Shown here in pieces: positions 17,580-27,141 of a DNA stretch of 64,000 nucleotides (position 1 is its first letter; each line of letters begins with the position of its first letter). Below the pieces are notes generated by a model. That model ran no database searches. It was not told the DNA's origin and saw only the letters and a list, made by a program, of their open reading frames with translations. Both the position numbers and the translations under genes were made by a program. The stretch covers positions 201,432 to 265,431 of the forward strand of contig DELI01000027.1 of assembly GCA_002354335.1 (NCBI GenBank), read 5' to 3'. Origin of the DNA: Sphingobacterium sp. UBA2700. GTDB lineage: Bacteria; Bacteroidota; Bacteroidia; Sphingobacteriales; Sphingobacteriaceae.

Positions 17580-19355
17580 TTATTCCGTTGTATGATAGAG
17601 GTCTTCGAACTCTTTCTTATATTTTTCGAGAATGACCTTTCTCTTCATTTTCAAAGTCGGTGTCAGTTCGCCGTCCTCAATTGTAAATTCATTCGTCAGA
17701 ATAATTGGGCGCTTAATCTGCTCCCAGTTTCCGAAATGCTTATTAGCGAATTGTACTTCCTTATTTATCTTTCTAACAACTTTATCCTGCTTCAAGAACT
17801 GATCTTTCGGTAGATCCCGCAGCTCTGGTGCTTCGGATTTACTCCAGTCGATTAAATGAGCATAGTTAGGTACGATGTAGGCCGAAGCGAACTTCTGACC
17901 ATCGCCGATGACCATCGCTTGTTCGATATAGTTCGACTCTAACAGTTTCTTTTCGATAGGTTGTGGGATGACGTATTTACCGCCGGAAATTTTGAACATT
18001 TCCTTTTTGCGATCAATGATCTTTAAGAAACGACCTTCTTCCCAAGTTCCGATATCACCGGTATGCAACCAGCCGTCAATAATCGTTTTATCCGTTTCTT
18101 CTTTATTCTTATAATAACCTTGCATGACGTTGGGTCCTTTTACCAGGATTTCGCCGTCTTCGGCTAATTTAATTTCTACATATTTTACCGGAAGGCCCAC
18201 GGTACCGACACGGGTTCCTTTAATGTAATGGTTTACCGAAATCAGTGGCGATGCTTCGGTCATTCCATAGCCTTCATAAAGTGGGATGCCCGCCGCTAAG
18301 AATACGCGCGCAAGTTTCGCCTGCAAGGAAGCACTACCGGACGCTACGGTCATTAACTGACCGCCTAAGGCTTCGTACCATTTATCTAACACTAATTTCT
18401 TAGCGAGTTTCAATTTTATATTATACCCAAAACTTCTTTTCTTGGGATCAGGGTCATAATCTTCCGCCACTTTCACCGCCCAATCAAAGATATTACGCTT
18501 CATACCGGTCAGCTCAAGACCCGTTTTCATAATCTTTTCATAGACTTTCTCCAGAATTCTAGGAACAGCGGTCATAATATGTGGCTGCACTTCCTTAATG
18601 TTCTGTCCTATCTTGTCTAAGGACTCAGCGATATGCGTCGTGATACCGATATAGAGATAGGTGTAGATGACCATCCGCTCATAGGCGTGGCACGGAGGGA
18701 GGAAGGTTAGGGAGCGATGGTAGGCCTGGCAAGGGGTAATTTCTCTTGCGGCTTCCACATTGGCCATGATGTTGTTATGCGTTAGCATCACACCTTTAGG
18801 TTTCCCGGTAGTTCCGGATGTGTAAATCAGTGTAGCCAGATCTTCTGGTTTTACGGCATCACGAAGCAAATTCAATTGCTCGTCAGGTATCTTTTCACCC
18901 AAGGTCTTCAGCTCGTCCCAATGCCTAACATTTTCCTGTTTATCCATCGCAAATACGAATTTTAACGTATAGATGGAGTCTTTTAAAGAAAGAATACGGT
19001 TATAAAGGGATTTATTGCTGACGATACATAGTTTGATTTCCGCATCGTTGAAGATAAATTGATAGTCCGCATCAGTGATATTCGGATATATAGCTACCGT
19101 TACGGCTCCAATTTGCTGAATTGCAAAATCTACAATATGCCATTCTACACTGCTATCGGCTATTAGACCTACTTTTTCGCCAGGCTTGACACCTAATTCA
19201 ATAAGGCCTTTAGAAATTGCATTTACTTCCGTTAAAAATTGTTCGGTTTTTATTGGTTTCCACTCACCTTCTTTTTTATGCGAGAAAATATCAAGGTTAG
19301 GGAATAGTTCGACCTGTCTAAACGCTAGATCGAACAGTCTAAGTTTTTCATCCAT
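17580..19355 (-). CDS. Long-chain fatty acid-CoA ligase (AMP-forming)
   Basis: The 591-residue protein has the full ANL (AMP-binding) enzyme signature: YTSGTTGKPKGVMLTH at about 177-192, GYGMTEASP near 355, GWLHTGDIG near 430, and DRKKEMFKISGGKYV near 446. It activates fatty acids to acyl-CoA through an acyl-adenylate for beta-oxidation or lipid synthesis; family members of about 600 residues favour long chains. It is cytosolic or membrane-associated. It stands alone with its own terminator, divergent from the phenylalanine hydroxylase gene. Confidence 0.95.
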   Translation of the reverse strand: MDEKLRLFDLAFRQVELFPNLDIFSHKKEGEWKPIKTEQFLTEVNAISKGLIELGVKPGEKVGLIADSSVEWHIVDFAIQQIGAVTVAIYPNITDADYQFIFNDAEIKLCIVSNKSLYNRILSLKDSIYTLKFVFAMDKQENVRHWDELKTLGEKIPDEQLNLLRDAVKPEDLATLIYTSGTTGKPKGVMLTHNNIMANVEAAREITPCQAYHRSLTFLPPCHAYERMVIYTYLYIGITTHIAESLDKIGQNIKEVQPHIMTAVPRILEKVYEKIMKTGLELTGMKRNIFDWAVKVAEDYDPDPKKRSFGYNIKLKLAKKLVLDKWYEALGGQLMTVASGSASLQAKLARVFLAAGIPLYEGYGMTEASPLISVNHYIKGTRVGTVGLPVKYVEIKLAEDGEILVKGPNVMQGYYKNKEETDKTIIDGWLHTGDIGTWEEGRFLKIIDRKKEMFKISGGKYVIPQPIEKKLLESNYIEQAMVIGDGQKFASAYIVPNYAHLIDWSKSEAPELRDLPKDQFLKQDKVVRKINKEVQFANKHFGNWEQIKRPIILTNEFTIEDGELTPTLKMKRKVILEKYKKEFEDLYHTTE

Positions 19356-19605
19356 TTCAAATCAAATTACCAGTCGTTTTTAGGGACTGACTTCCTCCTC
19401 ATTTAAACATTGTCTATGAGTAGAAGTTTGCAAAAATAAAAAAATGTTGCTTTATAAAGGGTTGTAATTTATGAAATTGTTAAGTTTTTCATTGAAACCC
19501 AAGGACAGGGAATGCTAAGCGATATTTAACTGTTCTATCTCTACGCCAATTAATATTCTTTGTGATTAATAATTAAAATAATTATGTTTGTTAAAACGGT
19601 TGTAA

Positions 19606-21369
19606 ATGAATCATTATGATAATCCGGTAGTTGCTCAGCTACCTAAGCATTTGTTAAAATACATTGTTCCGCAAGACTACTCCCGATATACAGCAATTGA
19701 TCAAGCAGTATGGCGCTATGTTATGCGGCAGAACTATGCCTATTTGCGCAAAATAGCCTACTACCCATACATTCCAGGATTGACGAAAGCTGGCCTTAGT
19801 ATCGAGGAGGTTCCGAACCTACAGTCGATGAACGATGCTTTGAAAAAAATAGGCTGGGGTGCAGTTACGGTTGATGGATTTATTCCGCCTTCGGCATTTA
19901 TGGAGTTTCAAGCATACCGCGTTCTGGTCATTGCGGCAGACATCCGAAGTATAGATCATATTTCATATACGCCGGCACCGGACATTATTCATGAGTCTTC
20001 GGGGCATGCTCCGATTATTGGTGAACCTGAATATGCTGATTATCTGCAGTATTTTGGTTCTGTCGGCACCAAAGCTTTAAGCTCGGGGAAAGATATGGAA
20101 CTTTATGAAGCGATCCGGGAGCTTTCGATCGTGAAAGAAAAGGAAGGTGCGTCGCAAGAGGAAATCGATGCGGCGGAATCTAAGTTTGAGGCCATCTCCA
20201 AAAACATCGGTGAGCCGTCGGAAATGGCTTTATTGAGTCGCTTACACTGGTGGACGGTGGAGTACGGCTTGATAGGTACGCTAGAAGATCCTAAAATATA
20301 TGGTGCAGGATTGCTTTCTTCAATCGGTGAAAGCGCGAATTGCATGCGTCCGGAGGTCAGCAAACTACCTTATACGATAGATGCGATAAATTATGCATAT
20401 GATATCACGCAGCCGCAGCCCCAATTATTTGTGACAGCAGATTTCCATCAGGTTTACGACGTATTGGATGAGTTCGCGAATCAAATGGCTTTCCGCGTTG
20501 GCGGGAAGGCGAGTATGGACAAGGCGATTGATAGTCGGACGGTATGTACCGCGGTATATAGTTCGGGATTGCAGGTTTCGGGTGTATTTGTAGATTTCGC
20601 AGATAGCGAAGAGTTGATCGGGATCAAGACGAACAGTCCTACCTCGCTGGCATTTGAAGACAAACAGTTGGAAGGGCATGGTAAAGACTATCATAAAGAT
20701 GGTTTCAGCTCGCCTGTAGGCTTATTAAAAGGCATTTCTCAGCCTTTAGAGGACTTTTCGACGCAACAGTTGAGCGAACTGGGAATTGTTCAGGGAAAGC
20801 CTGCTGAGCTACATTTCGAATCAGGATTAGCAGTACGCGGCGTTGTTGATGGACTGACCTATCGCAACGAGCGTTTATTGATAATTTCATTCAGCGACTG
20901 CACAGTGAATGATGCATCTGGGAAAGTATATTTTCAACCCGAATGGGGAACCTACGATATGGCGGTCGGTCATAAGATAGTATCTGTATTTGCAGGCGCC
21001 GCAGATAAGGATGCCTTTGAAGGGGCAGGAGGCGGTACAGGCGAGCCTATCGCTGCAGGCGTATACTCGGATCGCGTTCTAGCTTTACAACAAGTATATC
21101 AAGCTATCCGCGATGTGCGAACCGAAAAGGGCGATGTGGACAGTTTAGTGAAGAAATTAAGAGGTTTAGATGCGAGTTTTTCGGATACCTGGTTAGCGGC
21201 TTTGGAAATTTTAGAAATCGCATTGGATCAGGAGAAGCAAGACCTAGCGATCGATGCAGAGGGCTATTTAAGGATGATGAAAACAAAACATCCTGAATTA
21301 GATAAACTTATTCAGGATGGTATTCGTTTGGCGAAAGACAGGAATATCAGTCTGACGCTAAGCCAGTAA
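19606..21369 (+). CDS. Aromatic amino acid hydroxylase (phenylalanine 4-monooxygenase type), long form
   Basis: The 587-residue protein carries the pterin-dependent hydroxylase core in residues 1-300. The iron ligands are visible as HESSGH (H129, H134) and Glu219 in WWTVEYG. It would convert phenylalanine to tyrosine with tetrahydropterin and O2, feeding the degradation genes next door. Compared with the roughly 280-residue proteobacterial PhhA it has an extra C-terminal region of about 280 residues of unknown role, a form I associate with Bacteroidetes. Its stop overlaps the stop end of the convergent flavin reductase gene by 12 bp. Confidence 0.93.
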   Translation: MNHYDNPVVAQLPKHLLKYIVPQDYSRYTAIDQAVWRYVMRQNYAYLRKIAYYPYIPGLTKAGLSIEEVPNLQSMNDALKKIGWGAVTVDGFIPPSAFMEFQAYRVLVIAADIRSIDHISYTPAPDIIHESSGHAPIIGEPEYADYLQYFGSVGTKALSSGKDMELYEAIRELSIVKEKEGASQEEIDAAESKFEAISKNIGEPSEMALLSRLHWWTVEYGLIGTLEDPKIYGAGLLSSIGESANCMRPEVSKLPYTIDAINYAYDITQPQPQLFVTADFHQVYDVLDEFANQMAFRVGGKASMDKAIDSRTVCTAVYSSGLQVSGVFVDFADSEELIGIKTNSPTSLAFEDKQLEGHGKDYHKDGFSSPVGLLKGISQPLEDFSTQQLSELGIVQGKPAELHFESGLAVRGVVDGLTYRNERLLIISFSDCTVNDASGKVYFQPEWGTYDMAVGHKIVSVFAGAADKDAFEGAGGGTGEPIAAGVYSDRVLALQQVYQAIRDVRTEKGDVDSLVKKLRGLDASFSDTWLAALEILEIALDQEKQDLAIDAEGYLRMMKTKHPELDKLIQDGIRLAKDRNISLTLSQ

Positions 21370-22254
21370 TAAGACCTGCCAAGCGAAGTCTATTTCGTCT
21401 TGGTCAAGAAGTTGGGCTGCATATCGATGCAGCTCATTTGTTAATTGAGTCTTATCATTCTCCCACATCGTAAGCAATTGCTGCACGTGTGCATCATTTC
21501 TTGCTAGATCACTTTCCTCGGGAAGCGCTTCTATATTTGCCAATAGCCCCAATTGATTTCCTGTTAAGATACTGGACAAGCGGATATGCTCGGGTAATTG
21601 ATCCACACCAATTCCTAACTTTCTTAACGGCTTTGGTACTTCAAATAGATTTTCTTCGGTTACTCTACAATACCAGTCTCCACCTAAACGTGCGACAAGG
21701 TCTAAATCTGCTTGATTAACTTGATCATGCTCGTTTAGAAGGTGGCTCTTCACATGCATACAAACGACTTCTGCAATAACTAAGTTACCAGCCCCGCCAT
21801 CCTCTGAAAGCGGAATGACTTGGCGTACCTTGCACTCTAACTGTATTGGAGATTCCGCAACCCGCGGTGGTTTAACATGTTGTGATGGGATAGGGGTAAG
21901 CCCTGATTTATCAAACTCATTGACTCCTTTAGCATATTCCGTGCTGGCGAGGGACTGCTGCTGTACCATATCGTAGTTTACAATATTGATAACAACCTCT
22001 GCCACTTCATTAATATTGTCTAAGGTATGTTTTGTAGAACCATCGCGTACTCGGCGTAGTGGTGAGAATACGCAGATGGGCGGGTTTTGCGACATGTAAT
22101 TGAAATAGCTGAATGGGCTCAAGTTCACTTCGCCCGCAGCGTCAATCGTACTGGCGAAGCAGATAGGCCGAGGAGCAACAGCATATTTTATCAGGTTGTC
22201 GAATACGCGTCCATGTACAGCGGGTTCAAAGGTTTTGGTTTCTAGATTTTGCAT
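21358..22254 (-). CDS. Flavin reductase-like (DIM6/NTAB) FMN-binding protein
   Basis: The 298-residue protein has the split beta-barrel FMN-binding domain in residues about 15-205 (APRPICFASTID, NLSPFSYFNYMSQNPP). A C-terminal helical region of about 90 residues follows. These proteins reduce flavins or act as flavin-dependent oxidoreductases. It lies 18 bp downstream of the fumarylacetoacetase-type gene on the same strand, so it probably belongs to the tyrosine pathway operon, although its step there is not known. It overlaps the phenylalanine hydroxylase gene tail-to-tail. Confidence 0.87.
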   Translation of the reverse strand: MQNLETKTFEPAVHGRVFDNLIKYAVAPRPICFASTIDAAGEVNLSPFSYFNYMSQNPPICVFSPLRRVRDGSTKHTLDNINEVAEVVINIVNYDMVQQQSLASTEYAKGVNEFDKSGLTPIPSQHVKPPRVAESPIQLECKVRQVIPLSEDGGAGNLVIAEVVCMHVKSHLLNEHDQVNQADLDLVARLGGDWYCRVTEENLFEVPKPLRKLGIGVDQLPEHIRLSSILTGNQLGLLANIEALPEESDLARNDAHVQQLLTMWENDKTQLTNELHRYAAQLLDQDEIDFAWQVLLLA

Positions 22255-22272
22255 ATCAATCGCTAGTTTTTT

Positions 22273-23250
22273 TTATAGGTTTTTATCTAGGAGAACAGTG
22301 TGTTCAAGAGATCCTAAGGCTGTAACTTCCATGCGGATACTATCGCCGGGCTGCAGCCACTGTTCCCGGTAGTTTGGGTCTTTGCGTTTCCCGGTTCCGT
22401 TAAGTTCTAAGAAGCATCCTGTTCCTACAGTTCCGGAGCCTATGACATCTCCTGGGTAGATCGTCACGCCGTAGGATATGCGTTCAATGATCTCCGCGAA
22501 GGTCCAGTTCATACTTGCCAAACTTCCTGATGATACTTTCATGTCGTTGACAAAGCATTCCATCTTTAAGTCGTATAAGTCGCCTTCGCGACCCGCAGGC
22601 GTAGCGACCTTGTAGGCTGCTAACTCGTCTTTTGTTACTAGATATGGGCCGATTACAGTCGCAAAATCCTTGCCCTTTGCGGGGCCTAGATTAAGCTTCA
22701 TCTCTTCCATTTGTAGGCGGCGTGCGCTCAGGTCGTTCATGATCATATAACCGGCAATGTATTCATCGGCATCTGCGGCTTTAATATTTTTACCTTCTTT
22801 ATTTATAACAACGGCAACTTCCAATTCGAAGTCCATTCGATCGAAATGATCAGGCATACAATATACTTCTCCAGGACCGGCAATCGCTCGATGATTGGAG
22901 AAATAGAATACCGGGAATAAGTCAAATTCGGGAATCATCTCCAGTCCGCGGTTTGCGCGTGAGGTTTCCACGTGTTGCCGAAAGGCATAAGCATCTCTTA
23001 AGGATGTCGGCCTCGGGACAGGAGCAACTATTTCGACCTCTTCAAATGATAGATTAGCAGTTTGCTGACTGTTTTTTAAGTAGGTTTTAAAGGCTTGGTT
23101 TAGATTATCCAACCCTTCTTGTCCGGCGTTCAGAAGTGCTTCCATGCTATCCGGTAGATTATCGCCGATATTCGATATCGGGATGAGGTAATCTTGATGA
23201 ACAAGACCTAAAGATTCTTGATTATTATGACGGAATGTTATGATTTTCAT
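22273..23250 (-). CDS. Fumarylacetoacetate hydrolase family protein
   Basis: The 325-residue protein has the FAH catalytic domain from about residue 75 on. Visible landmarks are FYFSNHRAIAGPG, the metal-ligand region MDFELEVAVVI, and GDVIGSGTVGTGCFLEL. In this neighbourhood the expected reaction is cleavage of fumarylacetoacetate to fumarate and acetoacetate, the last step of tyrosine degradation. FAH-family members also act on other substrates, so the call rests partly on context. It is divergent from homogentisate dioxygenase and leads a two-gene unit with the flavin reductase-like gene. Confidence 0.9.
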   Translation of the reverse strand: MKIITFRHNNQESLGLVHQDYLIPISNIGDNLPDSMEALLNAGQEGLDNLNQAFKTYLKNSQQTANLSFEEVEIVAPVPRPTSLRDAYAFRQHVETSRANRGLEMIPEFDLFPVFYFSNHRAIAGPGEVYCMPDHFDRMDFELEVAVVINKEGKNIKAADADEYIAGYMIMNDLSARRLQMEEMKLNLGPAKGKDFATVIGPYLVTKDELAAYKVATPAGREGDLYDLKMECFVNDMKVSSGSLASMNWTFAEIIERISYGVTIYPGDVIGSGTVGTGCFLELNGTGKRKDPNYREQWLQPGDSIRMEVTALGSLEHTVLLDKNL

Positions 23251-23579
23251 AACGGATGATCTTCGAATGTTTAAAATTTACAATTGGTGCTTTTATTTAT
23301 TAAGTATTTGAAAATGACTTGTTAAATAAAAGATATATTCTGTATTCCGACGTAAATATAAAATAAAATGCCGTATATTTGGGTAATAGCAATAACCATT
23401 TATGAACATCAGTAGAGCAAATATTGTCTTTCCTCCAAAAGGAATGATGCCTTTTACGAAGGCACTTATTGCTGAAGTTGTGTTTGCCCAATACTAATTC
23501 CTCATTACGATTTCGAGAAATAAACTATCCGTTGCTGTATTGCAATCGGGTTAATAATCAATTTATAAATCTTTTTAAT
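23251..23579. promoter_or_regulatory. Divergent control region between the FAH-type and homogentisate dioxygenase genes
   Basis: The 329-bp region must hold the promoters of both units. On the plus strand TATATTTG at 23374-23381 fits the -7 element, which would give a 5' leader of about 190 nt with a 31-codon open frame in it (23402-23497). An imperfect hairpin AAAGGAATGATGCCTTT lies within that leader. I found no matching upstream TTTG element and no clear palindromic operator. Confidence 0.45.
23402..23497 (+). CDS. Possible 31-residue leader peptide upstream of homogentisate dioxygenase
   Basis: An ATG 21 nt after the TATATTTG box opens a frame of 31 codons ending TAA, 82 bp before the dioxygenase start. 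The peptide starts MNISRANIVFPPKGMMPF and ends VVFAQY. It contains three Phe and one Tyr but no run of them, so a classical attenuation peptide is not clear. It may be translated, or be a chance frame; nothing else supports it. Confidence 0.25.
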   Translation: MNISRANIVFPPKGMMPFTKALIAEVVFAQY

Positions 23580-24737
23580 ATGCCACTTTATCATCAATTG
23601 GGACAAGTTCCCCCAAAACGACATACCGTATTCAGAAAGCCGAATGGCGAGCTCTATGCGGAAGAGTTGGTATCTACGCACGGCTTCTCGAGCACTTATG
23701 CTTTGGTTTACCATTGTCATCCGCCAACCTTAGTTAAGCAAATACAAGAACCTTATGATGTTTCGCCAACTGTAGCACGCGATAAGCATCTAAAACATAC
23801 CAGCTTAAAAGGTTTTCAAGTAAAACCTAAAGCTGATTATTTAGAAAGCCGCGTGCCGGTATTGGTTAACGACGATTTACATATTTCACTGGCAGCCCCA
23901 GAGGATTCCATGCGAGATTATTTCTATAAGAACAGCCAAGCTGATGAGGTGATCTTTATACACGAGGGCTCAGGAACATTAAAAACCGGCTATGGGGAAA
24001 TTCCTTTCGCTTATGGCGATTATCTAGTTATCCCAAGAGGGGTAATCTATCAGTTGGAATTCAATGATAATAACAATAGGTTGTTTATCGTTGAATCCTT
24101 CGAGCCTATCCGAACACCGAAGCGCTATAGAAATGAGTTTGGCCAATTGGCGGAACATGCGCCATTTTATGAGCGAGATATCAAGCGTCCGCAGAATCTG
24201 AAGACTTATGACGAATTTGGGGATTTTGATGTCAAGATTAAGAAGCAGGGCTTGATCTATCCATACATTTATGGAAGCCATCCTTTTGATTTTATCGGTT
24301 GGGATGGATATCACTATCCATGGGCATTCTCAATTCATGATTTTATGCCGATTACTGGCATGTTGCATCAGCCGCCACCGGTTCATCAGACCTTTGAAAC
24401 AAACTCTTTCGTGCTATGCAGTTTCTGTCCGCGTCTTTATGACTACCATCTGGATTCTATTCCTGCTCCTTATAACCACAGTAATGTGGACTCCGACGAA
24501 GTGCTTTACTATGTAGATGGCGACTTTATGAGTCGTAAATCTGTCGAAAAGGGACAAATTACTTTGCATCCGGGCGGTATTCCGCATGGGCCGCATCCAG
24601 GTACAGTGGAGAAAAGCATTGGGCAAACGCGAACAGATGAGTTAGCAGTGATGATCGATCCTTTCCGTCCGCTTAAATTAACGAAGGAAGCTTTGGAACT
24701 AGAGGATCCGGACTATTACATTTCCTGGTTAAGTTAA
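23580..24737 (+). CDS. hmgA: Homogentisate 1,2-dioxygenase
   Basis: The start is the ATG at 23580 (MPLYHQLGQVPPKRH), giving 385 residues. The cupin iron site is visible: H300 and E307 in NHSNVDSDEV and the later HGPHPG histidine near 335. PPVHQTFET and the closing motif MIDPFRPLKLT are also typical. It opens the ring of homogentisate with O2 to give maleylacetoacetate, in the cytosol. It is the first gene of a probable operon with 4-hydroxyphenylpyruvate dioxygenase (29 bp gap) and a dehydrogenase. It is somewhat shorter than the roughly 440-residue mammalian enzyme, as is usual in Bacteroidetes. Confidence 0.95.
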   Translation: MPLYHQLGQVPPKRHTVFRKPNGELYAEELVSTHGFSSTYALVYHCHPPTLVKQIQEPYDVSPTVARDKHLKHTSLKGFQVKPKADYLESRVPVLVNDDLHISLAAPEDSMRDYFYKNSQADEVIFIHEGSGTLKTGYGEIPFAYGDYLVIPRGVIYQLEFNDNNNRLFIVESFEPIRTPKRYRNEFGQLAEHAPFYERDIKRPQNLKTYDEFGDFDVKIKKQGLIYPYIYGSHPFDFIGWDGYHYPWAFSIHDFMPITGMLHQPPPVHQTFETNSFVLCSFCPRLYDYHLDSIPAPYNHSNVDSDEVLYYVDGDFMSRKSVEKGQITLHPGGIPHGPHPGTVEKSIGQTRTDELAVMIDPFRPLKLTKEALELEDPDYYISWLS

Positions 24738-24766
24738 AAACATTCGACTATTATAAATTATTGATT

Positions 24767-25894
24767 ATGGCACAAACATTCGCAGAAAAGATTGCCTTAG
24801 CGCAGGATTTTCTACCTATTAACGGAACTGATTACGTTGAATTTTATGTGGGCAATGCAAAGCAGGCAGCCCATTATTACAAGACTGCTTTTGGATTTCA
24901 ATCTGAAGCCTACGCTGGTCCGGAAACAGGAGTTCGCGACCGCGCTTCTTATGTTATCAAACAGAATAAAATACGCTTAGTCCTCACATCAGCATTAAAA
25001 TCGGACCATCCTATTTCCGAACATGTTAAAAAGCATGGCGACGGTGTGAAAGTGTTGGCACTATGGGTTGACGACGCGGAGAAGTCCTTCAAAGAAACGG
25101 TTAGCCGTGGTGCTAAAGTGTATCAGGAACTAGAAGTTAAACAAGATGAGTTTGGCGAAGTTCGTACGGCTGGTATCTACACCTACGGTGAGACAGTGCA
25201 TATGTTCGTTGAGCGTAAGAACTATACGGGTGCTTTTATGCCAGGCTACCAAGCATGGGAGTCCGATTATAATCCAGAGGAAACCGGCTTATTGTATATC
25301 GATCATTGCGTGGGCAATGTGGGCTGGGAAAGAATGAACGAGACTGTAGCGTGGTATCAGGATGTGATGGGCTTTGTCAATATCCTTTCTTTCGACGACA
25401 AGCAGATCAATACAGAATACTCGGCATTGATGAGTAAAGTAATGAGCAATGGGAATGGCTATGTGAAGTTTCCAATTAACGAGCCTGCAGAGGGGAAAAA
25501 GAAGTCACAGATTGAAGAGTACTTGGAGTTTTATGAGGGAGAAGGCGTTCAGCACGCTGCTTTAGCTACCAACGACATTGTTGCTACGGTAAAAGCATTA
25601 AAAGCTAGGGGCGTGGAGTTCTTAGGAGCACCGCCGGAGGCATACTACGAGATGTTACCAGAGCGTATTGGCGCTATTGATGAGGAAATCAAGATAATTC
25701 AGGATCTGGGAATTTTAGTCGACCGCGATGAGGAAGGCTATTTACTTCAGATCTTCACCAAGCCAGTAGAGGATCGTCCGACCTTATTTTATGAGATCAT
25801 TCAGCGCAAAGGCGCACAGAGTTTTGGTGCTGGAAACTTCAAAGCATTATTTGAAGCCATCGAAAGAGAACAAGAAAAGAGAGGAAACCTTTAA
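24767..25894 (+). CDS. hppD: 4-Hydroxyphenylpyruvate dioxygenase
   Basis: The start is the ATG at 24767 (MAQTFAEK), giving 375 residues. Two vicinal-oxygen-chelate halves are present. The iron ligands are His180 (YIDHCVGN), His263 (VQHAAL) and Glu343 (FYEIIQRKG), and the C-terminal FGAGNFKALFE motif is conserved. It converts 4-hydroxyphenylpyruvate and O2 to homogentisate and CO2, the step before the dioxygenase encoded upstream. It lies 17 bp before the Glu/Leu-type dehydrogenase. Confidence 0.97.
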   Translation: MAQTFAEKIALAQDFLPINGTDYVEFYVGNAKQAAHYYKTAFGFQSEAYAGPETGVRDRASYVIKQNKIRLVLTSALKSDHPISEHVKKHGDGVKVLALWVDDAEKSFKETVSRGAKVYQELEVKQDEFGEVRTAGIYTYGETVHMFVERKNYTGAFMPGYQAWESDYNPEETGLLYIDHCVGNVGWERMNETVAWYQDVMGFVNILSFDDKQINTEYSALMSKVMSNGNGYVKFPINEPAEGKKKSQIEEYLEFYEGEGVQHAALATNDIVATVKALKARGVEFLGAPPEAYYEMLPERIGAIDEEIKIIQDLGILVDRDEEGYLLQIFTKPVEDRPTLFYEIIQRKGAQSFGAGNFKALFEAIEREQEKRGNL

Positions 25895-25911
25895 CATATT
25901 GCTAAGTTAGA

Positions 25912-27141
25912 ATGAAAGAATTATTGAAAGCTTTCGAAGAGAAGCGTCCGGAGATTGTTTTTGAATGGAAAGATCCGGAGACGGATGCAGAAGGGTGGGT
26001 TGTTATCAATTCATTGCGTGGTGGTGCCGCTGGCGGCGGCACGCGTATGCGGCTAGGATTAGATCGCAATGAGGTAGAGTCGCTTGCGAAGACCATGGAG
26101 GTGAAATTTACAGTGTCCGGACCGGCTATCGGCGGAGCTAAATCGGGTATTAATTTTGATCCAACAGATCCTCGTAAAAAAGACGTGCTGGATCGTTGGT
26201 TTAAGGCTGTAACGCCGTTGTTGAAAAACTATTATGGCACCGGTGGAGACTTGAATATCGATGAAATAACCGATGTTATTCCTTTAACGGAGCAATACGG
26301 CCTTTGGCATCCGCAGGAGGGTGTGCTTAGCGGACATTTCGATGTGCGAGAGAATGGCCGAATACATCAAATCGGACAACTTCGTTATGGTGTTTCCAAG
26401 GTATTGGAAGATGGTACATACAGTCCGGAACTGAGGCGTAAATATAAGGTTGCTGATATGATTACTGGATTCGGTGTTGCGGAATCAGTTCGTCATTTTT
26501 ATTCGCTATTTGGAGGCCAGATAAGTGAGAAGACGGCAATCATCCAAGGTTGGGGCAATGTGGCTGCATCGGCAGCATTTTACCTGAGTAAATTTGGCGT
26601 AAAGATCATCGGGATTATCGATCGCGTCGGTGGTTTGATCAATGAGAAAGGATTTTCCGAAGAAGAGATTGCGGCTTTATTTTTATCGCGTAAGGGAAAC
26701 TCCCTTGCTGCAGACCATTTAATACCATTCGAAGAGATCAATGAGCGTATCTGGAAATTAGGTGCTGATATCTTTATTCCTGCAGCAGCATCGAGACTAG
26801 TTTCCAAAGAGCAAGTCAACACCATGGTAGCCCACGGACTAGAGCTGATCGCTTCTGGCGCCAATGTCCCATTCGCCGACAAAGAAATCTTCTACGGCCC
26901 CGTGATGGAGTATGCCGATCAACATGTCGCTGTTATCGCTGACTTTATTGCGAATTGCGGCATGGCGCGAGTATTCGCTTACCTGATGCAACCCAATATT
27001 GAAATCAGTGACGATGCGTTATTCTCTGATGTATCAGCGATAATTCTGAAGGCCATGGAGGCTATACATGCTGCTAATCCGACTTCCAAGACGGGTATTT
27101 CGTCGAGGGGATATGAGATTGCTTTGAAGCAGCTTATTTAG
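25912..27141 (+). CDS. Glu/Leu/Phe/Val dehydrogenase family protein
   Basis: The 409-residue NAD(P)-dependent amino acid dehydrogenase has the substrate motif GGGTRMR near 43, the catalytic lysine in GPAIGGAKSGI near 72, and the dinucleotide-binding turn IQGWGNVA near 210. Enzymes of this family oxidatively deaminate glutamate, leucine or phenylalanine. As the last gene of the hmgA-hppD unit it might deaminate an aromatic amino acid or regenerate 2-oxoglutarate for transamination of tyrosine; which one cannot be read from the sequence. Its TAG stop shares its last two bases with the first 7-bp unit of element B. Confidence 0.9.
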   Translation: MKELLKAFEEKRPEIVFEWKDPETDAEGWVVINSLRGGAAGGGTRMRLGLDRNEVESLAKTMEVKFTVSGPAIGGAKSGINFDPTDPRKKDVLDRWFKAVTPLLKNYYGTGGDLNIDEITDVIPLTEQYGLWHPQEGVLSGHFDVRENGRIHQIGQLRYGVSKVLEDGTYSPELRRKYKVADMITGFGVAESVRHFYSLFGGQISEKTAIIQGWGNVAASAAFYLSKFGVKIIGIIDRVGGLINEKGFSEEEIAALFLSRKGNSLAADHLIPFEEINERIWKLGADIFIPAAASRLVSKEQVNTMVAHGLELIASGANVPFADKEIFYGPVMEYADQHVAVIADFIANCGMARVFAYLMQPNIEISDDALFSDVSAIILKAMEAIHAANPTSKTGISSRGYEIALKQLI

